Of a stretch of DNA of 24,653 nt, positions 13,019-22,418 are shown in pieces (the first letter of the stretch is position 1; each line of letters begins with the position of its first letter). Under the pieces are notes generated by a model that worked only from the letters and a program-made list of their open reading frames with translations, ran no database searches and was not told the origin of the DNA. A program made the translations under genes and the position numbers. Source of the stretch: Gaiellasilicea sp035553355 (lineage in GTDB: Bacteria > Actinomycetota > Thermoleophilia > Gaiellales > Gaiellaceae); contig DATMJW010000003.1 of assembly GCA_035553355.1 (NCBI GenBank), positions 1-24,653 on the forward strand, read 5' to 3'.

Positions 13019-14431
13019 CTACGCGATCTCGACCTTGATCACGTTGGTCGAGCCGGGGATGTTGACGGCGGTCCCGGCGGTGAGGACGACGCGGTCGCCG
13101 CGATCGACGAGGCCGCTCGCGCAGGCGGCGTCGATCGACGTCTGCCAGAGCTCCTCCACGTCGGCGCACTCGGGGATGTGGAGCGGCGTGACACCCCACT
13201 CGAGCGCCATGTGATGGAGCGAGTGAAGGTGGTGCGTGAGCCCCAGGATCGGCCGCCGAGGGCGCAGGCGCGCGACCGCCGACGCGGTCTTCCCCGTGAA
13301 CGTCGGGACGAGCAGCGCCGTCGCCGCGAGCGCCTCGGCGATGTCGCACGCCGCGTTCGACATCGCCTGACCGATGGTCGGCTCGTCGTCCGCGCCCGGG
13401 ATCTCGTGCCGGTAGCCGAGGCTCGGCTCGACGGCGCGCGCGATCCGATCCATGTACGCGACGGCCTCGACCGGGTACTCGCCGACGGCGGTCTCGCCGG
13501 AGAGCATGATCGCGGAGGTGCCGTCGAGGATCGCGTTCGCGACGTCCGAAGCCTCGGCGCGCGTCGGCTCCGGGCCGTGGATCATGGACTCGAGCATCTG
13601 CGTCGCCGTGATCACCGGCTTCCCGCGCTCGAGCGCCCGGAGGATGATGCGCTTCTGCAGCAGCGGGACCTCGGCCGCGCCGATCTCGACGCCGAGGTCT
13701 CCGCGCGCGACCATGACCGCGTCGGCGTAGCGGAGGATGTCGTCGAGGACGGCCACGGCCTCCGCCTTCTCGATCTTCGCGATCACGTGCGCCGTCGAGG
13801 AGGAGGCCTCGATCAGCGTCTTCAGCGCCTGCACGTCGGAGGCGGAGCGTACGAACGAGAGCGCGACGTAGTCGCACTCGAGCTCGAGCGCGAGCTGGAG
13901 GTCGTCGATGTCCTTCTTCGTCAGCGACGGGATCGGGAGCGGGACGCCGGGGAGGTTCACGCCCTTGTTCGAGGAGACGACGCCGCCGACGATCACCTCG
14001 CAGACGGCCCGGCCGCGCTCGACGCGCTCGACGCGGAGCCGCACCGCCCCGTCGTCGATCAGCACGTCGTGCCCCGTCTGGAGCACGGACCCGAGCACGG
14101 CGGGTGCGATCGGAAGGTCGTCGCCGCGCGCCGAGTCCTCGCCGGCGATCGTCACCTTCTGACCCCGGTCGAGGGAGACGCGGCCGCCGTCGAGGTCGCC
14201 GAGGCGCAGCTTCGGGCCCTGGAGGTCCGCGATCAACGCGATCGGGCGGGCGAACTGCCCGCGCATCTCCTTCACGAGCCGCGCCGTCTCGGCGTGGTCG
14301 TCGTGCGTGCCGTGGGAGAAGTTGAGCCGCGCGCCGTCGATCAGCTCCGCGATCTGCGGCAGCCGCTCCGGCGTCGTGCTCGCGGGCCCGAGCGTAGCGA
14401 CGATCTTCGTCCGGCGTGGAATCGTTGCCAT
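13019..14431 (-). CDS. pyk: Pyruvate kinase
   Basis: A 470-residue glycolytic enzyme that converts phosphoenolpyruvate and ADP to pyruvate and ATP. Conserved sites include KIVATLGPAS (9-18), GARLNFSHG with Arg35, Asn37 and Ser39, DLQGPKLR (69-76), catalytic Lys219 in IAKIEK with metal ligand Glu221, ARGDLGVEI with Asp245, and ITATQMLESM with Thr277. The C-terminal domain ends NVIKVEIA and length is normal. Eno lies directly upstream, so two consecutive glycolytic steps are adjacent. Pyk is not usually found between eno and ftsB in the actinobacterial cluster. The ATG follows TAGCCT by 9 nt, so it may have its own leaderless promoter besides read-through from eno. Confidence 0.97.
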   Translation of the reverse strand: MATIPRRTKIVATLGPASTTPERLPQIAELIDGARLNFSHGTHDDHAETARLVKEMRGQFARPIALIADLQGPKLRLGDLDGGRVSLDRGQKVTIAGEDSARGDDLPIAPAVLGSVLQTGHDVLIDDGAVRLRVERVERGRAVCEVIVGGVVSSNKGVNLPGVPLPIPSLTKKDIDDLQLALELECDYVALSFVRSASDVQALKTLIEASSSTAHVIAKIEKAEAVAVLDDILRYADAVMVARGDLGVEIGAAEVPLLQKRIILRALERGKPVITATQMLESMIHGPEPTRAEASDVANAILDGTSAIMLSGETAVGEYPVEAVAYMDRIARAVEPSLGYRHEIPGADDEPTIGQAMSNAACDIAEALAATALLVPTFTGKTASAVARLRPRRPILGLTHHLHSLHHMALEWGVTPLHIPECADVEELWQTSIDAACASGLVDRGDRVVLTAGTAVNIPGSTNVIKVEIA

Positions 14432-14446
14432 ACGCCCTACAGGCTA
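14432..14446 (-). promoter_or_regulatory. Possible leaderless promoter of pyk (TAGCCT)
   Basis: On the minus strand TAGCCT (14446-14441) is followed by 9 nt and the ATG at 14431. Its TAG is also the stop codon of the enolase-tail remnant. There is no well-placed Shine-Dalgarno sequence. Confidence 0.4.
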
Positions 14447-14507
14447 ACGTGCGGCGCTGCGCGGGAACGCACCCCAGCCGGGGTAGACGACGCGCTCGCC
14501 GAGCTCC
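14444..14507 (-). pseudogene. Remnant of a second enolase gene: last ~20 codons only
   Basis: Read on the minus strand this encodes ELGERVVYPGWGAFPRSAAR and a TAG stop. The intact enolase ends ELGDRAVYPGWGAFPRSAQ. The two DNA stretches (14454-14507 and 14545-14598) match at 50 of 54 positions without gaps, 91 bp apart. Within the aligned codons most differences are at third positions, as expected for two diverged coding sequences rather than a fresh duplication. Similarity stops a few bases upstream of GAGCTC, so the rest of the second copy is lost. Confidence 0.8.
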
Positions 14508-14537
14508 GGCGACCGATTCGCCGCGTCGCCGCGACCG

Positions 14538-15805
<1,268 letters not shown>

Positions 15806-15809
<4 letters not shown>

Positions 15810-16600
15810 CGAAGCTCCTCCTTCGCCCTTTCGTAGTACAGATCCTGGCCGTCCAGGTCGAGCTCGCTCCAGCGCTCGCCACCCGCGGCCGCCAGCTCCC
15901 CTGCCCGCTCCACTCGCGTCACGAACTTGCGTGTCGTCCCGCGGAGCGCGAGCTCGGGGTCGACGTTCAGCTTGCGCGCGACGTTCACGACGGTGAAGAG
16001 CAGGTCGCCCACCTCGTCCACGAGCCGCGCGTCGGGCTCGGTCTCCGCCTCGGGCTCTCCCAGCCGCGCGAGCTCCGCAGAGAGCTCGTCGAGTTCCTCG
16101 CGCACCTTCGCGAGCGGCGCCTCGATGTCCGGCCAATCGAAGCCGACCGCCGCTGCGCGCTTCTGCGCCTTCCGCGCGTGGAGCAGAGCGGGGAGCGACG
16201 CCGGGAGGTCGTGGAAGACCCCCTCGCGCCCCTCCTGGTCGACCTTGACCTGCTCCCACCGCTCCCGCACGCGCTCGGCCGTCCGCGCCTCGACCTCGCC
16301 GAAGACGTGCGGGTGCCGCCGGACGAGCTTCGCGTGCACGGCGAGCGCCACCTGCTCGAGGTCGCCGTGACCGTCCTCCTCGAGCAGCAGCGCGAGGAAG
16401 TAGACCTGGAAGAGGAGGTCGCCGAGCTCGTCGAGCAGCTTCTCCGGGACGCCGGCAACCGCCGCGTCGGCGACCTCGTACGCCTCCTCGACGGTGTGCG
16501 GGACGATCGTCCGCGCCGTCTGCTCGCGGTCCCAGGGGCAGTCGCGCCGCAGCCGGCGGGTGAGCTCGTGCAGCTCGACGAGGGCCTCGCCGAGGCTCAA
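15806..16600 (-). CDS. mazG: Nucleoside triphosphate pyrophosphohydrolase MazG
   Basis: A 264-residue house-cleaning enzyme that hydrolyses (d)NTPs to monophosphates and pyrophosphate. Two MazG domains are visible. The first has CPWDREQT (21-28), the metal site Glu38, Glu39 and Glu42 in TVEEAYE, and Glu58 and Asp61 in DELGDLLFQV. The second has EELDELSAEL and VDEVGDLLFTVVNVARKL, with GFDWPDIEAPLAKV between them. Length matches full-size bacterial MazG. The start is TTG, supported by AGGAG 4 nt upstream (16609-16605) that overlaps the end of the PPIase gene. It is placed between the PPIase and eno, as in other actinobacteria where a lipoprotein gene sits nearby. Confidence 0.95.
15815..15823 (-). 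promoter_or_regulatory. Strong ribosome-binding site of eno
   Basis: AAGGAGGAG on the minus strand ends 5 nt before the GTG start at 15809, inside the 3' end of mazG. It is the best Shine-Dalgarno match in the window and fixes the start. Confidence 0.85.
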
Positions 16601-16601
16601 G

Positions 16602-17612
16602 CTACTCCTGTTCGTTGGTGGTGGTCGGCGGTGCGGGCGGGTTGAAGCCGACGGCGTACGCGACCTTGTCCTCGTACTCCTTCTTCAGCCCGTCGACCCA
16701 CTTCGTCATCGCCTCGTTCTTCTTCGTCTGCAGGAGCTGCTGGCGGATCGAGGCCTGAACGTCCTTGAGCGGCGTCGTCTGCGCCTTCTTGACGGGGGTG
16801 AGCGCCTGGATGATGTGGTAGCCGAACTCGGTCTTGACCGGGTCCGAGATCTCGTTCTCGTCGAGCTCGAACGCGACCTTGTCGAACGGTGCGACCGTCT
16901 GGCCCTTCGAGATCGTGAGCTTGCCGCCGTTCTCCTTGGAGCCGGTGTCCTCGGAGTTCGCCTTGGCGAGGGCCGCGAAGTTCGCGCCGTCCTGCGCCGT
17001 CACCTGCTCGTGCAGCTCGTCGGCCTTCGCCTTCGACTTGACGAGGATGTGGCGCACCTCGCGGCTCGCCGGCTGCGTGTAGTTCGCCTTGTTCTTCGCG
17101 TAGTGCGCGCGCACCTCTTCGTCGGTCACCTTCACGTCCTTCGTGACCTCCGCGAAGATCTTCTCCGAGACGAGCTGCGCGCGGATGTCGTTCCGCACCT
17201 GCCGGTCGCTCAGCCCCTGCTCCTTCAGCTGCGCCTCGTACTTCTTCTGGTCGCCGCCGAAGTACTGCTTCTTGATCTGGGCGAGCCGGTCCTCGACCTG
17301 CTGATCGGTGATCTCGATCCCCATGTCCTCCGCCTCCTGCTCGTACTGGCGGCGCTGGACGAGGAACTGGACGACCTGGTTCTTGAGGGTCTGGTACTCC
17401 TGCGTGCCGGCCTTCGGGAACTCGCGCTTCTGGTTCTCGTAGCTCTTGCGCGCCTGCGAGACGATCTGGTCGAACTCCTGCTTCTTGATCGGCTCGCCGT
17501 CGACGGATGCGACCGCGTCGGCGGGGACGTCGTCGCTGCCGCCACCGCCGCAACCGGCGGCGAGGAGCGCGAGGAGCAGGGCAGGCAGAAGGGCGAGGCG
17601 AAAGATCTTCAT
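16602..17612 (-). CDS. SurA/PrsA-like peptidyl-prolyl isomerase lipoprotein
   Basis: A 336-residue exported foldase. A lipoprotein signal ends in LAAG-Cys21, so it should be lipid-anchored on the outer face of the membrane. Residues about 33-170 form a SurA_N-type chaperone region with long charged helices. Residues about 184-275 are a parvulin rotamase domain: REVRHILVKSKAKADEL, FAALAKANSEDTGSKENGGKL, and FELDENEISDPVKTEFGYHIIQ. A C-terminal helix and a Pro/Thr-rich tail follow. It probably helps fold secreted proteins. The ATG at 17612 is chosen because it begins the signal peptide; the frame upstream is not signal-like. It ends adjacent to mazG. Confidence 0.93.
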   Translation of the reverse strand: MKIFRLALLPALLLALLAAGCGGGGSDDVPADAVASVDGEPIKKQEFDQIVSQARKSYENQKREFPKAGTQEYQTLKNQVVQFLVQRRQYEQEAEDMGIEITDQQVEDRLAQIKKQYFGGDQKKYEAQLKEQGLSDRQVRNDIRAQLVSEKIFAEVTKDVKVTDEEVRAHYAKNKANYTQPASREVRHILVKSKAKADELHEQVTAQDGANFAALAKANSEDTGSKENGGKLTISKGQTVAPFDKVAFELDENEISDPVKTEFGYHIIQALTPVKKAQTTPLKDVQASIRQQLLQTKKNEAMTKWVDGLKKEYEDKVAYAVGFNPPAPPTTTNEQE

Positions 17613-17667
17613 GGGCGAGGAAGCTCCAGTGTCGTAGCCGGGGAGAAAGCGGTTCGCGGCGGCGTCT

Positions 17668-20600
17668 CTAGGCCGCCCGGCGCGCATCCACGATAGCACC
17701 GACCAACGCGATCGCCCCCTCGAGCGCCTCGGTTCTTAGCGAAACTTCACGTTTCGCCGTCGTGTAGACGGCGGTGTCGACGGTGTCGCGGAGCGCACGC
17801 AGCTCGTTGGAGCCGAGGGCGACGGGACCGACGGTCGCGCGTCCGCCGCGGAAGACGAGGTAGTCGGCGCCGAGCCGCGCGAGCTGCAGCTTCGCCTCCT
17901 GGATCGCGAAGAGGTTCTCGACCGGGTCCGGGATCGGGCCGTAGCGGTCCTCGAGCGCGGCGCGGAGCTCGCGCAGCTCGTCGTCGCTCTCCGCGAGCGC
18001 GAGGCGACGGTGGATGTCGATCTTGAGCGCCTCGGAGGCGACGTACGAGGCCGGCACGAAGGCGTCGACGCGGGCGTCCACGCGCACCGGACGCGCCGCG
18101 ACGCGCCGCTGCCCCTGGAGCTCTGCGACCGCCTCGTTCAGCATCTCCACGTACAGCTCGAAGCCGAGCGCCGCCACGTGCCCCGACTGCTCCGCGCCGA
18201 GGAGGTCGCCGGCGCCCCGGATCTCGAGGTCGCGCATCGCGATCTGGAATCCTGCGCCGAGCTCCGTGTGGTCTGCGAGCGTCGAGAGGCGCGCCCGCGC
18301 CTCGGCCGTCAGCTCGGACGCGTCCGGGTAGAAGAGGTACGCGTGCGCGGTCACGTCCGAGCGGCCGACGCGCCCGCGGATCTGGTAGAGCTGGCTCAGC
18401 CCGAGCGTGTCCGCGCGCTCGACGATAAGCGTGTTCGCCTGCGGGATGTCGATCCCGGACTCGATGATCGTGGTCGAGACGAGGACGTCCGCGTCGCCGC
18501 GCAGGAAGGCGTGCATCTTCTCCTCGAGCTCCTTCTCGCGCATCTGCCCGTGCGCGACGAGGACGCGGACGTCGGGGCAGAGCTGCTGCAGCTTCCGAGC
18601 GGCTTCCTCGATCGTCTCGACGCGGTTGTGGAGGTAGAACGCCTGCCCCCCGCGCTCGAGCTCGCGCTCGATCGCGGTCTTCACGAGCTCCTCGTCGTAC
18701 TCGCCGACCGTCGTCCGGATCGGCCGGCGGCCCTCGGGCGGTGTCTCGATGATCGAGATGTCGCGGAGCCCCGAGAGCGACATGTGCAGCGTCCGCGGGA
18801 TCGGCGTCGCCGAGAGCGCGAGCACGTCCACCTCGAGCCGGAGCGAGCGCAGGAGCTCCTTCTGCGCGACGCCGAAGCGCTGCTCCTCGTCGAGGATCAC
18901 GAGCCCCAGATCCTTCGGGATCACGTCCCGGCTGAGGACGCGGTGCGTCCCGATGAGCACGTCGACCTTGCCGTCGGCGAAGTCCTTCAGCACCTGCTTC
19001 GTCTCGGCGGCGGTCCGGAAGCGCGAGACCATCTCGACCCGCACCGGGAAGTCACGGAAGCGGTTGCGGAAGGTGTTCAGGTGCTGCTCCGCCAGGATCG
19101 TCGTCGGGCAGAGGAAGAGCACCTGCTTCCCGTTGACGGCGACGGCGAAGGCCGCACGGACGGCGACCTCCGTCTTGCCGAAGCCGACGTCGCCGCAGAC
19201 GAGGCGGTCCATCGGGCGCGGCGCCTCCAGGTCCTGCTTCACGGCCTCGATCGCTCGCGCCTGGTCCTCGGTCTCGCGGTACGGGAACTCGCTCTCGAGC
19301 CGCTCGAGCCAGTCGTTCGCGAGGTCGTAGGCGGCGCCGGGCGCCTGCTGGCGCTGCGCGTAGAGGGCGATCAGCTCCGTCGCGAGCTCCTGCACGCTCT
19401 CGCGCGCCCGCGCCTTCAGGTTCTGCCACGCCTTGCCGCCGAGCTTCGAGAGGGTCGGTGCGCTCGCGTCGGCGCCGATGTACTTCGACACCTTCCCGAG
19501 CTGCTCGTGCGGGATGTAGAGGCGGTCCTCGCCGCGGAAGGCGAGGAAGAGGTAGTCGCGCGTGACGCCGCCGACCTCCTTCGTCTCGAAGCCGATCAGC
19601 TTCCCGACGCCGTGGTCCTCGTGGACGACGTAGTCGCCGGTGCGGAGGTCGGCGAACGACGCGAGCGCACGCCCGAGCCGCTGATCCGCGCGCGGCGGGC
19701 GCTTGCGGAAGACCTGCGTGTCCGGGAGCAGCACGAGCCCGAGCTCGCGCCAGACGAAGCCGCGGCGCGCAGGTGCGACGGAGAAGAGGAGCCGCGGCTC
19801 GTCGGGGAGCCGCTCCCCCTCGAGCGTCTCCGCCTCGATCCTCCGGAGGAGGTTCTGGGTGCGCAGCGCCTCGCCCTTGTGCGGGAACGCGACGACGACG
19901 CGGTTCCCGCCGCGGACGAAGCCGCCGAGCTCGTTCTCGGCCTCGGCGAGGCCGCGCGCCGCGATCGCCGGCCGCTGCGCCTCGAACGCGAACGGCTGCC
20001 CCTGCGGGAACGGGTCGAGCTCGGAGGCGGCGGCGAGGTCGACGGGCGGCAGGTTCTCCTCCTCCCACACGCGCCGGACCTCGTCCGGTTGCCACACGAG
20101 CTCGGGAGCGCGCTCGAGGACGGGGACGAGGTCGTCCGGGACGGCCGGCGCCGGCGGCGTCTCCCCCCAGTCGTCCTCCGGGAGCGTCGGCTCGGCGAGA
20201 TCCGGGCGGCGCTCCGCCGCGGGGTAGACGACGGCGTTCGCGACCGGGTGGAGCGCGCGCTGCGTGAACGGCGAGAACGCGCGGACGCCCTCGATCTCGT
20301 CGCCGAAGAGCTCGACCCGCAGCGGCTCGCGCCCTGTCGTCGGGAACACGTCGAGGATGCCGCCACGGACGGCGAACTGGCCGCGCTCCTCGGCACGGTC
20401 GACGCGCTCGTACCCGGCGAGCGCGAGCGCTTGCGCGAGGCCGTCGATCCCCGGCTCCGCTCCGACCTCGAGCCGCACCGGCTCCGGGCGCGCCGCTGCC
20501 GGGGGCACCCCTTCCGCAAGCGCGGTCGCCGACGCGAAGACGAGGCCGCCGCCGGCGAGGACGTCGAGCGCGCGGGCGCGCTCGCCGACGAGGTGCGGCG

Positions 20601-20883
20601 GCGGCTCGAGGCCCGAGTCCCAGCGGACGCCGCGTCCCGGCAGGAGCGCGACGCGGTCGGTGCCGACGAACCAGCCTGCAGCTTCGGCCGCGTCGCGCGC
20701 GTCCGCGTCCTCCGGGACGAGACACACGAGCGGCCGGCCGAGCTCCTCGTGGAGCGCCGCGAGGAGGAGTGGGAAGATCGGCTCGGACACGCGGGCGCGC
20801 GCCGGAAGCGCGGCTGCGAACGCCTGCAGCCGCTCGTGCTCGAGCAGCTCGCGGACGAAGACGTGGAGCGGCGGACGGTCCAT
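17668..20883 (-). CDS. mfd: Transcription-repair coupling factor Mfd
   Basis: A 1071-residue ATP-dependent translocase that removes RNA polymerase stalled at DNA lesions and recruits UvrA. The N-terminal UvrB-like region contains the diagnostic RGGILDVFP near residue 180. A CarD-like RNA-polymerase-interacting domain starts near residue 415 (GDYVVHEDHGVGKLIGF). Motor motifs follow: Walker A GDVGFGKTE near 564, DEEQ near 664, SATPIPRTLHMSLSGLRD, and RGRVGRSD near 835. The C-terminal TRCF domain ends with the conserved RYGPIPDPVENLF region. It is somewhat shorter than the E. coli protein, mostly in the N-terminal part. The ATG is preceded by an unusual palindromic leader described separately. 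Confidence 0.97.
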   Translation of the reverse strand: MDRPPLHVFVRELLEHERLQAFAAALPARARVSEPIFPLLLAALHEELGRPLVCLVPEDADARDAAEAAGWFVGTDRVALLPGRGVRWDSGLEPPPHLVGERARALDVLAGGGLVFASATALAEGVPPAAARPEPVRLEVGAEPGIDGLAQALALAGYERVDRAEERGQFAVRGGILDVFPTTGREPLRVELFGDEIEGVRAFSPFTQRALHPVANAVVYPAAERRPDLAEPTLPEDDWGETPPAPAVPDDLVPVLERAPELVWQPDEVRRVWEEENLPPVDLAAASELDPFPQGQPFAFEAQRPAIAARGLAEAENELGGFVRGGNRVVVAFPHKGEALRTQNLLRRIEAETLEGERLPDEPRLLFSVAPARRGFVWRELGLVLLPDTQVFRKRPPRADQRLGRALASFADLRTGDYVVHEDHGVGKLIGFETKEVGGVTRDYLFLAFRGEDRLYIPHEQLGKVSKYIGADASAPTLSKLGGKAWQNLKARARESVQELATELIALYAQRQQAPGAAYDLANDWLERLESEFPYRETEDQARAIEAVKQDLEAPRPMDRLVCGDVGFGKTEVAVRAAFAVAVNGKQVLFLCPTTILAEQHLNTFRNRFRDFPVRVEMVSRFRTAAETKQVLKDFADGKVDVLIGTHRVLSRDVIPKDLGLVILDEEQRFGVAQKELLRSLRLEVDVLALSATPIPRTLHMSLSGLRDISIIETPPEGRRPIRTTVGEYDEELVKTAIERELERGGQAFYLHNRVETIEEAARKLQQLCPDVRVLVAHGQMREKELEEKMHAFLRGDADVLVSTTIIESGIDIPQANTLIVERADTLGLSQLYQIRGRVGRSDVTAHAYLFYPDASELTAEARARLSTLADHTELGAGFQIAMRDLEIRGAGDLLGAEQSGHVAALGFELYVEMLNEAVAELQGQRRVAARPVRVDARVDAFVPASYVASEALKIDIHRRLALAESDDELRELRAALEDRYGPIPDPVENLFAIQEAKLQLARLGADYLVFRGGRATVGPVALGSNELRALRDTVDTAVYTTAKREVSLRTEALEGAIALVGAIVDARRAA

Positions 20884-20891
20884 GACGAGTG

Positions 20892-20911
20892 GCGGAACCG
20901 GCCGGTTCCGC
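20892..20911. repeat. 20-bp perfect palindrome in the mfd leader
   Basis: GCGGAACCGGCCGGTTCCGC is its own reverse complement. It lies 8 bp upstream of the mfd ATG. A TACACT box on the minus strand (20925-20920) is positioned so that a transcript would begin about where the palindrome begins. It could be an operator or a 5' mRNA hairpin. Confidence 0.8.
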
Positions 20912-20919
20912 GGCCGCCC

Positions 20920-20925
20920 AGTGTA
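20920..20925 (-). promoter_or_regulatory. Possible -10 box of mfd (TACACT)
   Basis: TACACT on the minus strand matches the -10 boxes at 4312 and 9563. If used, the mfd transcript would start near 20912 and have a leader of about 29 nt that contains the 20-bp palindrome. No clear -35 was found. Confidence 0.4.
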
Positions 20926-20946
20926 CGGCAGACACCTGTTCCCTTC

Positions 20947-21017
20947 GGCCCCGTCCCGCCGTCAACGCAACGCACGGGGACAGTCCCCGGACGTGGTGTT
21001 GACGGCCGGACGCGGCC
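20947..21017. repeat. 71-bp nested inverted repeat between pth and mfd (REP-like)
   Basis: Outer arms 20947-20966 and 20998-21017 are inverted repeats with 18 of 20 bases matching. The inner arms CCGTCAAC and GTTGACGG pair perfectly. The 31-nt centre contains the 13-bp palindrome GGGGACAGTCCCC (20976-20988), flanked by CACG and CGTG. The whole can fold into a long hairpin just after the pth stop. There is no U-tract, so a simple intrinsic terminator is less likely than a REP/BIME-type element. Confidence 0.75.
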
Positions 21018-21039
21018 GCGCGGGACGCGGCCGGTGCGG

Positions 21040-21636
21040 CTAGTTGAAGGCGCGCTGCGCGGCGTCGAGCCCGTCGCGCGCGAGCGTCTCGAGCGCGTCG
21101 GCGGCGGCGGCGACCCACGCCTCCGCGTCCTCGTGCGGCTCGAACGACGAGAGGACGTAGTCGGCGACCGGCCTCTGGTCACCCCGCTCCGGTCGCCCCA
21201 CCCCCACGCGGACGCGCAGGAAGTCGGCGGTGCCGAGCGCGGACTTCACGGAGCGGAGCCCGTTGTGTCCCGCGAGACCCCCGCCGAGCCGCACCTGCAG
21301 GCGCCCCGCGTCGAGGTCGACGTCGTCGTGCACGACCACGATCGCCTCCGGCTCGGCCTTGTAGAACCGAGCCGCGGCGGCGAGCGACTGCCCCGAGAGG
21401 TTCATGTACGTCTCGGGCTTCAGCAGCGCGAGCTTGCTGCCGTCGTCGAGCCGCACGTCGCCGAGCTGCCCGGAGAACTTCGACCGGAACGAGCCGCCGT
21501 GACGGCGCGCGAGCTCGTCGACGACCATCCAGCCGACGTTGTGCCGGTCGCGGGCGTGCTCGCGGCCGGGGTTCCCGAGGCCGACGACGAGCAGGTCGAT
21601 CGTCGAGGCCGTCTCGCCCCGACGGAAGAGCTTCAA
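21040..21636 (-). CDS. pth: Peptidyl-tRNA hydrolase
   Basis: A 198-residue enzyme that releases peptides from prematurely dropped peptidyl-tRNA. Family motifs: LLVVGLGNPGREHARDRHNVGW with Asn22 and the catalytic His32, LLKPETYMNLSG with Asn79, VVHDDVDL with Asp104, and LAGHNGLRSVKSAL with Asn124. The start is TTG at 21636, with GAGGGG 6 nt upstream that overlaps the rplY stop region. The 11 residues before the core are a short N-terminal extension. It follows rplY by 3 nt and is surely co-transcribed; the rplY-pth pair is a common bacterial arrangement. Confidence 0.96.
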   Translation of the reverse strand: MKLFRRGETASTIDLLVVGLGNPGREHARDRHNVGWMVVDELARRHGGSFRSKFSGQLGDVRLDDGSKLALLKPETYMNLSGQSLAAAARFYKAEPEAIVVVHDDVDLDAGRLQVRLGGGLAGHNGLRSVKSALGTADFLRVRVGVGRPERGDQRPVADYVLSSFEPHEDAEAWVAAAADALETLARDGLDAAQRAFN

Positions 21637-21639
21637 GGA

Positions 21640-22353
21640 CTACCCCTCGACGGTGCCGGGGTCGCCGGCGGCATCGCCACCGGCAGGAGCATCGGCGCCG
21701 CCCTCCGGCGCCTGCTCGAGGAGCGAATCGCCGCCCTCTGCCTCCGCGGCGTCCTCGGGCGTCTCGTCGGGGTCGACCTCGCGGGTCGGCGCCGTGATCG
21801 TCGCGATCACCGTCTCGTCCGGGTCGTCCAAGAACGTCACGCCGTCGTGCGCAGGGATCTCCGCGAGCCGGAGCGTCCCGTTCATCTCGAGCCCGGAGAC
21901 GTCGACCTCGATCGACTCCGGCACCTCCATCGGGAGCGCCTCGACGTTCAGCGTCAGCGTCGGCTGCGAGAGCACCCCGCCTTCACGGACTCCCGGCGCG
22001 TCGTCGCCGCCGGCGAGGTGGACGTTCACCGTCGCGTGCATGGGCTGGTCGAGCGGCACCTCTTGCAGGTCGATGTGCGACACGAGGCCGCGGATCGGGT
22101 CGCGCTGGTACTCCTTCAGGATCGACGGATGAGGCTTCGAGCTCCCCTCGACGACCACGTCCAGCACCGCGTGCAGGCCGGAGCCCGTGGCGAGAGCCGC
22201 GCGCAGCGTCCGCTCCGCGACGAGGAACGGCTTCGCGGTTCCCTTGCCGTAGAGGACGCCGGGGATGAGCCCCTGCTTGCGCAGGCGCCGCGTCTCGGCC
22301 GAGCCGAGCCGGTCGCGCTCCTTCACCTCGAGGCGGAATCTGTCCCCGGACAC
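21640..22353 (-). CDS. rplY: Large-subunit ribosomal protein bL25, long Ctc form
   Basis: A 237-residue ribosomal protein that binds 5S rRNA. The N-terminal L25 domain is at about 3-95, with the typical RLRKQGLIPGVLYGKG (23-38). The C-terminal Ctc beta domain runs to about residue 190 (LQEVPLDQPMHATVNVHL, LPMEVPESIEVDVSGLEMNGTLRLAEI). The tail after about 195 is long, acidic and low-complexity (DPDETPEDAAEAEGGDS...), as seen in other actinobacterial Ctc proteins. The GTG start is 8 nt after TATCAT, so it is probably leaderless, and an AT-rich palindrome lies just upstream. Confidence 0.95.
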   Translation of the reverse strand: MSGDRFRLEVKERDRLGSAETRRLRKQGLIPGVLYGKGTAKPFLVAERTLRAALATGSGLHAVLDVVVEGSSKPHPSILKEYQRDPIRGLVSHIDLQEVPLDQPMHATVNVHLAGGDDAPGVREGGVLSQPTLTLNVEALPMEVPESIEVDVSGLEMNGTLRLAEIPAHDGVTFLDDPDETVIATITAPTREVDPDETPEDAAEAEGGDSLLEQAPEGGADAPAGGDAAGDPGTVEG

Positions 22354-22367
22354 GGCGGCGGATGATA
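22354..22367 (-). promoter_or_regulatory. Predicted leaderless promoter of rplY-pth (TATCAT)
   Basis: On the minus strand TATCAT (22367-22362) is followed by 8 nt and the GTG at 22353. It matches TATAAT at five of six positions, the best -10 in the window. Confidence 0.65.
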
Positions 22368-22385
22368 GCGGACGCGCGTCGACGC

Positions 22386-22404
22386 TTGTGTTTCAGAAAC
22401 ACAA
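22386..22404. promoter_or_regulatory. AT-rich 19-bp palindrome upstream of rplY, possible activator or repressor site
   Basis: TTGTGTTTC-A-GAAACACAA is a perfect 9-bp inverted repeat around one base, in a region otherwise very GC-rich. Its centre (22395) is about 40 bp upstream of the predicted rplY transcript start near 22355, the position of a class II activator site. It also lies 15 bp after the stop of the small membrane gene, but no U-tract follows, so a terminator is less likely. Confidence 0.5.
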
Positions 22405-22418
22405 AGTCGGCACGTACG

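Noticed and set aside
14508..14537. A terminator hairpin or small gene between eno and the enolase remnant
   Set aside because: The 30 bases show no convincing stem-loop with a U-tract and no coding signal.
20947..21017. The nested inverted repeat as an ordinary rho-independent terminator of pth
   Set aside because: The stem is long and interrupted by a second palindrome and no run of T follows on the pth strand; termination is not excluded, but it is not the best description.
18010..22365. A 1451-codon plus-strand open frame antisense to mfd, pth and rplY
   Set aside because: It is a shadow of GC-rich minus-strand genes: the translation is Arg/Glu/Leu-rich with no domain, and it crosses several real genes and intergenic repeats.
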